Origin: Littorina saxatilis
Lineage: Eukaryota > Mollusca > Gastropoda > Littorinimorpha > Littorinidae
Assembly: GCF_037325665.1 (NCBI RefSeq)
Contig: NC_090253.1
Location: 6,030,073 to 6,094,072 of the forward strand
DNA length: 64,000 nt
Direction: 5' to 3'
Below are positions 56,006-64,000 of the stretch, one piece after another. Position 1 is the stretch's first letter. The number at the start of each line of letters is the position of its first letter. The translations under genes and the position numbers were made by a program. The notes below the pieces were generated by a model. It was not told the DNA's origin. It saw only the letters and a program-made list of their open reading frames with translations, and made no database searches.

Positions 56006-58624
56006 CTATTCTACGTTTCGTATTTGTTTCTCTTTGTCAAACATTATTATAATATCAGTGGGAGTTCCGTATCTATATTTGCTTATGCACATCTTTCCTA
56101 TCAAAATCAAGTGATTTATATATTTGCATTTTATTGAGTCAGCACCATTAATATAACCACACAAAATATGTTCTACTCCAAAGACTATTCTTATTTTATA
56201 TTTCTCATAAATAATTTGTTCAACGTATCTCCATAGCACTTTTATTTTCTTACAATTAACAAAAAAATGTTCAACGTAATCTATTTCGGTTGGACAGAAG
56301 GGGCATCTCTCACTATCTCGTATTCCAATTTTATACAGAAGAACATTTGTTGGATAAATCGTGTGTAATATTTTCCAGTGCAGCTCTCTTAATCTGGATT
56401 CTTGGGTTACATTTTTGGCCAGGTTCCAATGTGACTGGTCGACATTAATGCCAAACATATCACGCCAGAAGTTGATAGATCTCGGGGTAGTGTACTTTTC
56501 TTCAACAATATATTCACGGAATTGCCTGGCACTTTTAATACTCGTTTTATTGAAAAGAAGATTGTTTTGTCTATTCAATACAGGTTGGTTAAGATCATAA
56601 TTGCTTTTCTTAATATATTCAGATACTGCTGATCGAACTACAATATATTCTAAGTAGAGGCCAGGTGAAGCGTAAACACTTGCTTGGATAGCGGGATAGG
56701 ACTTGATACCGTGATTACCTAACATGTCTCCTACATACGTAATGCCTGACCAGGCCCAGTTCTCATTATACAGAACGTTATTTTGATAACTTATACTTGG
56801 ATTGTTCCATAAGCAGTTGTCTTGCACGCAATCGTTCTGAGAAATTGTATTATGTTCTAACCATGTTCGAGCAACAGCTGTCCAAAATATCGATTTTATT
56901 CTTCCAATTCCCTTAAACTTAGACGGTCGAATAGCTGTAGTAAAGCAGGCAAAGCCACAACCGAACCCTTCAAAATATTTGTTTGGGATCCATGTCCATT
57001 TGCATGAAAGGTTGCCAGATGAGAGTTTGCTTAACCATTGACATAAGAAGGAGTTTTGCATCGTTTTGACGTCTATCATATCAATACCACCCTTTTCGGT
57101 ACTGCTATTTAAAACAACTCTTTTTACTTTTTCAAATGCTTTTTTATTACAGTCTTTTTTCCTCCACAAAAAACGATATAATATTGTGTTTATTTCCTGC
57201 AGCACTTTGTCAGGGATACAAATAGATTGCATTAAATAAACTAACTGCGAGAGCAGAAAAGTTTTGATAATGCAAATTTTTCCAGGAATGCCCAGGTTCC
57301 TTTTTTCCCAAGTGAAGATGCTTTGCTTAATTTTATCAATTTTACTTGACCAGTTTAGTTCAATTTCGGATGCGCTTTTCTCGCTGTTAAAGTTTACTCC
57401 TAATATTTTAATCTGCCGAACACATTTTACCTCAAAATTAAAATTGATATTTTTACTTGATCCAATTCCCATTGCTTCAGACTTTAGCTTATTCAAGCAC
57501 AAGCCTGACACCTCCGAAAATACGTCTATAATCTGTAGAACCATTGTAACGTCATCCGCGTCTCTCAAAAACAAAGTGATATCATCGGCGTATAATAGAA
57601 TTTTTAAAATATTTCTACAAGTTACATTAAGGCCTTTTACTTCATTGCTCTGCCTAAATCGTATAGCCAGAAATTCCAGACCAATAATAAATGCCATCGG
57701 TGAGAACGGACATCCTTGTCTAATGCCACATTTTACATCAAAGTTTTCCGACAGCCACCCATTGTACACAATACAACTTCTGGTTTCATTAAACAACACA
57801 TTTACCCATTGTATAAAATCTTTTCCAAAGCCAAATTTACGAAATGCACAAATCATATATTTTTTGGATATACTGTCGAATGCCTTTTGAAAATCCAAGG
57901 CTAATAAAATCCCAGGTTTCCTATTAATTCTGCAATATTCAATCACATCGTCTATAGTTCTTATAGTGGATGAGACATGCCTTCCTTTCATATAACCGAC
58001 CTGGTCCTCATTGACCACTTTATTTATTACTTTGCTCAGTCGATTTGCAAGAGACTTGGCTAAAATTTTGTAATCAGTGTTTGTCAGTGAGATGGGTCGC
58101 CAGTTTGTAAGTTTGTTTTTTGGCAGATCTTTTCCCTTATGCAATAAGGTTAATACTGCTGCCCTTTGGGTGTAGGACAAAGAACCATGATCAAAAGAGT
58201 AATTAAAGGATTGCACAATTACATCCTTCAGTTTACACCAAAATATTTTAACAAATTCAGTAGTCAGACCGTCCAGACCGGGCGAAGACCCGTTTTTCAT
58301 CATCCTAAGAGCATTGGAGGCTTCTTCAATGGTAATTATACCTTCACATTGTTGCATTTCGTCTTCACTTAATTTAGGAAGTTCGCACTCGCCAAGGAAG
58401 TTGTCAACACTGTTAGATACAACCGAATCAGGTATGTTTATTTCACGGCTATAGAGGTTTGCATAGTATTCTTTTTGTGTTTTTAAAATTTCAAATTGGT
58501 CATGTATCTTGTCTCCATTCTCCAATGTGTGTGTGTGTGTTGTCTTTTTCATACATTGTTGGTTCGGCTCAGACTTACTCGAGCCAGGGGTTTCGATTTG
58601 GTCTATATGGTCTGCTGGATCCAA
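56006..58624 (-). CDS. LINE ORF2 fragment: reverse transcriptase and zf-RVT (L1/Tx1-like)
   Basis: 872 codons open. The N-terminus is the linker after the (missing) endonuclease (LENGDKIHDQFEILKTQKEYYANLY). The reverse transcriptase lies at about residues 110-420 with LALDFQKAFDS, GIRQGCPFSP and the catalytic YADD at about 345-348. The C-terminus carries the HWKILHTIYPTN motif and a zinc cluster (C-P-F-C ... HFFVNC) at about 760-820. The first codon is not ATG, so the frame is 5'-truncated in a partner-dependent copy. No stop interrupts the enzyme, which suggests a fairly recent insertion. Same family as the fragments at 16126 and 29711. Confidence 0.93.
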   Translation of the reverse strand: MDPADHIDQIETPGSSKSEPNQQCMKKTTHTHTLENGDKIHDQFEILKTQKEYYANLYSREINIPDSVVSNSVDNFLGECELPKLSEDEMQQCEGIITIEEASNALRMMKNGSSPGLDGLTTEFVKIFWCKLKDVIVQSFNYSFDHGSLSYTQRAAVLTLLHKGKDLPKNKLTNWRPISLTNTDYKILAKSLANRLSKVINKVVNEDQVGYMKGRHVSSTIRTIDDVIEYCRINRKPGILLALDFQKAFDSISKKYMICAFRKFGFGKDFIQWVNVLFNETRSCIVYNGWLSENFDVKCGIRQGCPFSPMAFIIGLEFLAIRFRQSNEVKGLNVTCRNILKILLYADDITLFLRDADDVTMVLQIIDVFSEVSGLCLNKLKSEAMGIGSSKNINFNFEVKCVRQIKILGVNFNSEKSASEIELNWSSKIDKIKQSIFTWEKRNLGIPGKICIIKTFLLSQLVYLMQSICIPDKVLQEINTILYRFLWRKKDCNKKAFEKVKRVVLNSSTEKGGIDMIDVKTMQNSFLCQWLSKLSSGNLSCKWTWIPNKYFEGFGCGFACFTTAIRPSKFKGIGRIKSIFWTAVARTWLEHNTISQNDCVQDNCLWNNPSISYQNNVLYNENWAWSGITYVGDMLGNHGIKSYPAIQASVYASPGLYLEYIVVRSAVSEYIKKSNYDLNQPVLNRQNNLLFNKTSIKSARQFREYIVEEKYTTPRSINFWRDMFGINVDQSHWNLAKNVTQESRLRELHWKILHTIYPTNVLLYKIGIRDSERCPFCPTEIDYVEHFFVNCKKIKVLWRYVEQIIYEKYKIRIVFGVEHILCGYINGADSIKCKYINHLILIGKMCISKYRYGTPTDIIIMFDKEKQIRNVE

Positions 58625-60343
58625 AAAGCAACAAGTAACTAACTACCCGAGCCAAAGATTGTTTGAAAGTGTCGTCCAGCTGATCAATTGGTTGATTGGT
58701 TAATTGACTGAGTGACAGAGTTAAAGGTCCATAGATTGGTCGATTAAACTACTGCATGTTTTAAATTAGCGAGAGTGGAAATGAGAATATGTCTGCGATG
58801 TCGAAATGATAGAAAACATGAGGAAGGTGACCCAGAATTTCGACAAAAAATGACACGTTTGACCGTACAGTTGCACCCTAACAAAACCAGACAATAAGTC
58901 GATGCCAGTGAATTGAGGATGTTCAGCAAGTGTAGCAGTATGCAAGATGATAAATTCTACTGAAATAAAACGGTATCAGCGGGAAAAAAGTTCACTATTT
59001 CGTCAAATTCACTGACTGCGATTACAAGAATTCCTTTTTGCTCCCGCAGTGGGGCACTGCGGTTATGAAATTAAAGGCCCCTCCTGTTTTTGGAACCGCA
59101 GGAGCTTTCTAGTTTGCTGTTAGGTAGATTTTTGGTTCCTCTTTCCTGTCATGCTCTCTTTTTCTTCATGAATTCTTTTCTTTTTTCTGCCTTCTTGCTC
59201 ATTCACCTGTATTTTTTCCAAAAAATCTCTTCTCTTGCCGCTTGTCTCGCGATTCATGTATAGTTTAATCTGTTAGTGTTCTGATGTAAGTCCAGCAGTA
59301 GATAGGTTAAGCCTATTTTAACATACTGGAAACTGGTAATCTTCCAGTAGGTATTAATTTAGTTTTACTAAAGCCTGCTGGGACACAAGTAATGGGTTAG
59401 TGCATTTGTAAACAGGAATCGCTTGACAAGTGGCCCCCTTCATCCCCCCCTTCCTCGTCCTGATATGGCTCTGCGTAGTCGGCTGGACGTTAAGCAACAA
59501 ATAAACAAACAAAAAAAATTCCTTTTTACCTTATAATGCTGAGAACCCAAAACTCGTTTGTGAACCAACATTCCGTCCCATCTCTGGTCTTGAATAGCAC
59601 AGGATTTAGAAAAATCTAAAGCACGTGCAACAAGTTGACTATAATTACAAAAATAAAAAGAATTTGTCTTTTTTCTAAACACTTCTAAACACAATTTCGT
59701 TGTGAAAAACAAGTTTTTATTGAAATTACAAACTTTTGGCATGTAATTCTAACCAAATGGTTGCTTTAAAGAGGTGGCGATGATGTGTAAACGCTACGGT
59801 CAGACTTTCAAAAATCGTCATACTTTTTGTCACAATTGATGCATACATGTATAAACGTTTAACAGCGCACAATTCCTTTATCAGTGTTTTGTAGGGACTT
59901 CAATAAAACTGAAAAAGAAAGGAACATAAGCTTATAGATTTTCTGTTTTTTATTACATGCCGCAATCATTACGTCATTTGCACAATGACGGCACTGCATT
60001 GACTTTATTTTTTGCGATGCGTCAACACTTGAAACATATGCCGTTAGTTTTGCTTCAGACTTTGTACACCAAAAATGCATAATGAGCAGAATTATGTGTC
60101 TTTTAGAAAGTAACCCCCTTTATCTAAGTCGAGCATTTTTGCAGACAGTGACCCCCTTTGGAGACCATTTGGAAGTTCTTTTGAGGCCTGTTCAGAATAG
60201 CAGAGATAAAATACTTCACAAGACCGCTTAGCATATGGAGGATTCCTAAATGATAACAATTCACCTATTTGGTCCACTCAGATCACGGACTAAGTGTGTC
60301 CTTGATAGACGAGGAACCAAATCACAAAAAGGCGCTTAGTTAG
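58625..60343. other. Non-coding stretch
   Basis: No gene recognised. Contains the SINE tail at 59457-59516. The short open frames are not supported by splice context or composition. Confidence 0.5.
59457..59516 (+). mobile_element. SINE 3' tail fragment
   Basis: CTGATATGGCTCTGCGTAGT, GGCTGGACGTTAAGCAACAA and an A-rich CAAA tail match the end of the SINE at 53496-53781. Only the last 60 bases are present. Confidence 0.75.
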
Positions 60344-61391
60344 TAGAGGTTACATGCCGAGTCTCAGTGATTATCAAAAATAATGGTCGAAGTTAGCGGA
60401 TCATGAAAAATGCGAGCTTTAGCGAGCTTTTTCATGACCGCGAACTGAGACCATTATTTTTTATAATCACTGAGCATGAGACAAGGTGTGTAACCTCTTT
60501 ATTCCTCCTTTCTTCAGTTATTCAAAGAAAAGAGGAGTTTTTTTGCGAAAGTTTGATCGAATCCTATTCTCTCAACCAGTCAACCTGCGCAGGCGATCGA
60601 TTAATGCGCGGTTGTATAGTTCCGTGCAAATCATTCCATTCTGTTAACACTTCTTGTCAGTTTTCCTATTTTGGGCTAAAATCAAGTACACAGATATGCT
60701 GTTATTCTGCTGTGGCGGCAAAGGCAGATATTGTGTGTTCTGTATATGTTTTGGTATCGCTTAGAATAATGTTTTTTCGTCAAATGGGACTAGCAGACGA
60801 ACTTTTGCACCCGTGTTCCAACGTTAAAAGCTGTATGAAGTTCAGTTTTCTGGGGAAAATAGTGTATGAAACCCCTTTATGTTGTTTAAATTGATGAGAT
60901 GTGTGCATTTGGTTGCGTGTGATCTGTTTATTAAATGAAATATTGTTGAAAACTGACCGTCGGATTGCAGTCTGTTGTCGAAGGAACTGAGTGAAAAGAA
61001 GGGGAACTACTCTTGTCGCTAGACAAAGTATGAGTTACTTGCCTTGGGAAATTGCTTGTGATGAACGGCTTGACGGCACGGCAGATGAGATTCAGAAAAC
61101 AACCGAACTCATGGATTTTATATGGAGATTCATGTGTTCAGGCCTGTAGTTGTTAATTTAAATGCGGAATGTTTGTATTGTTTGCTCCAGAGATGTATAC
61201 TTCGTACATTAGAGCGTTCGGAACTTTTCAGTCGCAAAAAGTAGTACCGAAACAGAACAACCTCTCAACCCATTGCACTATCGAGGATTCAGGCTGTTGC
61301 TGGGTCGTTATTTGTTTGGTTGCTGGGTCATTATCGAAAAATAACTACCCCTACAAGTTTACAGAGGTAAAGAAGCAGAGGGGGGAATAAA
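60344..61391. mobile_element. Foldback-bearing element with conserved 3' module
   Basis: Foldback arms at 60344-60409 and 60429-60499 (AGTCTCAGTGATTAT pairs with ATAATCACTGAGCATGA and flanking bases; centre GCGAGCTTTAGCGAGC). About 0.8 kb further, 61334-61390 (GAAAAATAACTACCCCTACA through CAGAGGGGGGAATAAA) repeats the module that follows the foldback at 12831. The 163-codon open frame at 60403-60894 begins inside the foldback and has no recognisable domain. Confidence 0.5.
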
Positions 61392-63270
61392 GGAGTTTAA
61401 TGCACATGAGGTACTCCCGGGCAAATTTGGTTTCATTTGACAGAAAAATGCATAAAGGTTTTGGCGGTTTTACGTTTCACTGAAAGAAAAACTAAATTTA
61501 GTGTGTTTTAGAAATATCTACTCTGCTGCCTGCTGTTAAGCTGATATTGCCGTTTTTTGCAACAAAGTGATTTTTCCTTTTGTGCATTTTTCAAAATAAC
61601 TGGGCTACTTTGCCTTAAAATTGCGTATAGCTGCTGCCACTTTGGGGTACTAAGAAAGGTTTACCAGTGTCTGACATGTTGTAGCCGGTATGGCCAGAAA
61701 TCCGGACGGCACAACGACAAATAGAGCGTGTGTGGTATAACACGATTAGAAGTCATAAGTAAGTTTGAAGAAAAGTCTGTGGAAAAACACAACCGAATTC
61801 CATAGTATCATTAGTTATTCAAAAAAATTCCAAACCTGACATTTTAATAACGAAATAAGCCTGTGCAACCAAATTGTCGAACTTCTGTGATCTGACTGGC
61901 TCACACTCGTTTTAACACACTCTGAAAATATCACAGGCAAAAATAATATTTGAAAAATATATTTTTTGGGTCTATCGTTGTCCGAACTCGTTAAACACAT
62001 AACATAAATGGTTGCGTTCCGTGACGAGTTGGAAGTGCATGTTGACACCAGTGCTAGTTACTAAATTTATTCAACAAAAACATTCGCACTCTTCACAAAA
62101 ACTAGCATGACCATTTGATTTATGTGTGATTTTTAAGACTAATACTTTTTTCTTTTTTTCTCTTTTTTTTGTTTTTTTGTTAACACGTTTTTAAATCTTT
62201 TTGGTACACGACAACAACATCAGAAGACTAATACTTATCAGTTCCACAAATACTGCCCCGTCGGAGTTTATGTTTGTTTGTCGGTTTAAGCAACGAGAAT
62301 TGTCCTTCTGCGGCTAGGCACGACCGGGAAGTAAATGGTAGGTCTTGTTGTATGTATGCAGTTGAACTATAGACCGTGTGCCTTCCTTGAGAATGTGCCA
62401 TGACTGGGGGCTCACCGCCATTTGATCCCCAGCAGTCTACGGAGTTATGTTTCTCACGAACAACGATCTAGACCGCCCAAGTCCCAGTCCAAGATGGTTT
62501 GTGTATTCGCGTAGCCGTCATTTGAACCCAAAATGTATGTGCATTTGGGCGATCTTTGATAAAAGTAGGTGATGAGTTTAACATGTGGAATTGGCATACA
62601 TAAAGCAAATATGTCAAACCTAAAACACGAACCTTCGTATTCGTATGTTGTACTTCATAACAAATGTAACATGTCGGTAGAGAGACTACGATGTCTCTCA
62701 GCGAAAAAAACTTGCTATGAATTCGAATTATATTCACAAATCGTCTCATGGTACTTTAAGAACAAACCCGGACAGACTAGACAGCATGCCAACAGTTATA
62801 TACACGACAATGAGCGAAACGAGCCTAGTTAGACTGTGATCCCCTGAGGACGGTCTTCCAATCGTCGCTTCTCCGTCATGTGCATCAGCTCATAAAGCAT
62901 GAAGAAAGAATTAAGTACCAAAACATTCACGAAATTATCCTTCTGTACTTGTACGTAGTCACATATGAATAAATTTTTTAAAAAATCTCGACTCTTACCT
63001 TTAAACTTGAGTCCCCGATGGTACTTGTTTCAGTTGAAACCACAAACTGAGCAAGAGAACTGACACTGGCGTGATTCAGTCCGAATCTACCGGGAAGTAA
63101 GAATAGCAGGGCTATAATTATCGTGAAGGTTTAGCATCCGCTTGCGCTTGCTGTCTGCTCCAATTATCAAGACACTCAGTGTCCCTGTGTCAGACTGATT
63201 GTCACAGTGATTCTCTACTGTCATCGCAGCTGAGTACGGATGTAGGCTATATAGTGACTTCGACGCGAGC
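61392..63270. other. Non-coding stretch
   Basis: No exon, repeat or RNA gene recognised. Confidence 0.5.
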
Positions 63271-63382
63271 GCGCGCCCACACATACACACACATACACGC
63301 ACGAACGCACACACAGATGAATACACACACACACACACACACATACGCACACACACACACATACGCACACACACACATACCA
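63271..63382. repeat. (CA)n microsatellite
   Basis: CA tract with CG and TA interruptions; short peptide frames across it are artefacts. Confidence 0.93.
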
Positions 63383-63831
63383 ACACCAACAACAACTACA
63401 AAAATCACCAAAGTTGGATACTACCTAAATGATATCGCCTTTTTGACTGGTAACAGTACCAAATAGTGTAAAGTAATTACTTTTAAATTATTAGCAATAT
63501 GCAGGAATAGGCCATGATATGTTGAACATTCTTGCCGAGTTCTAGAAAATATATGTGGGGGAAAACGAAATTAAACTCATTAATCAAAATCGTCCTTACA
63601 GACCTCCCTACTTTTGACCCACTGCGCCGGCGATACGGAATTTCCGCTTTCCTGCCTCAGAGAATCACGTTTCCGGCACCTTTCCGGTGTTGACTCACTC
63701 CAATGGTAGGCGAAGTGAGTCAAACATTGTTCTTTAAATAGTGTTTTGAGAACATCTGCTACCGAATTCATACTTTTGGGGGGGGCGGGATATTATTTGT
63801 TTCTCTTTTTTTCTTTGTTTGTTTTACTTAT

Positions 63832-63880
63832 GCCCCTCCCCCCTCCCCCCTCCCCCCTCCCCCCTCGCCCCTCCCCTTCT
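63832..63880. repeat. (CCCCCCT)n tract
   Basis: About seven units of a C-rich heptamer. The complementary strand is G-rich with runs of five or six G and could form a G-quadruplex (inference). Confidence 0.9.
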
Positions 63881-63916
63881 TATCAAACTGCACTCAGTGT
63901 TACAAAGAAAGGGGGT

Positions 63917-63991
63917 AAAAAGCAAGGGTCTGCCAAACCCGGCAAATGCAGTAGGCAGCCCAGTGATCCCTAAGTACCTCTCCCAAAGATG
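63917..63991 (-). repeat. Third copy of the dispersed block's end
   Basis: The minus strand reads GGGATCACTGGGCTGC, GCATTTGCCGGGTTTGGCAG and ACCCTTGCTTTTTA, matching 22885-22942 and 39107-39162 (GGGATCTCTGGGCTGC, ATTTGCCGGGTGTGGCAGAC, CCTTGGCTTTTA). It continues towards the window edge. Confidence 0.7.
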
Positions 63992-64000
63992 GCACTTTTC

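Noticed and set aside
60403-60894. 163-codon open frame
   Set aside because: Begins inside a foldback arm, lies within a repeat-like element and has no recognised domain.
63179-63466. Open frames around the CA tract near 63300
   Set aside because: Microsatellite translation.

Overview
This is a eukaryotic, invertebrate genomic window, most likely from a gastropod mollusc (the repeats recall periwinkle-type genomes; that is an inference from repeat style, not a database result). The evidence is low gene density, very many simple repeats, tRNA-derived SINEs with (CAAA)n or (GAA)n tails, mobile microsatellite elements, L1/Tx1-like LINEs, DIRS and Gypsy-type fossils, and intronless-CDS TRIM56-like genes of the kind expanded in molluscs. 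There are no operons, ribosome binding sites or CRISPR arrays.

Layout. 1-10.9 kb holds no confident gene: microsatellites, a SINE with a clear target-site duplication, a 245-base TTC tract, a TIR element carrying a microsatellite, a 1.09-kb-period direct repeat and a foldback element. 10.96-13.25 kb holds the first copy of a Helentron-like mobile microsatellite family and, on the minus strand, a phase 1-1 exon of an unidentified cysteine-rich extracellular (Ig-like) gene. That exon is split by a 0.93-kb insertion whose 13-base target duplication supplies GT and AG at the two edges, a candidate new intron. 15.3-26.3 kb and 33.0-49.1 kb are two copies of one segmental duplication. Each ends in a TRIM56-like gene on the minus strand (24594-26315 and 47371-49083), and each gene is followed at its poly(A) signal by a 42-base minisatellite.

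The two copies have since diverged by insertion. Copy A gained a LINE at 16.1-18.7 kb, which also contains a TIR element and a SINE, and a 0.6-kb element at 21.8-22.4 kb. Copy B gained a solo LTR at 34.0-35.3 kb and a 6.3-kb LTR element at 39.9-46.2 kb that landed inside the minisatellite. Between the copies lie a LINE fragment with a piggyBac-like TTAA element inserted at its end and another Helentron-like copy.

Downstream of TRIM copy B, 49.3-53.9 kb is a mosaic of a DIRS fossil joined to the 3' half of a Gypsy fossil. It is followed by a 38-base tandem repeat, a fifth Helentron-like copy, a MITE, a LINE with a long open reverse transcriptase frame (56.0-58.6 kb), a foldback-bearing element (60.3-61.4 kb) and unassigned sequence to the end. 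The last 80 bases match the unexplained dispersed block inside the duplication.

The only confident host genes are the two TRIM paralogues; the only other host coding sequence with good support is the Ig-like exon. Positions and identities were read by eye; percentages are not given because no alignment was run.
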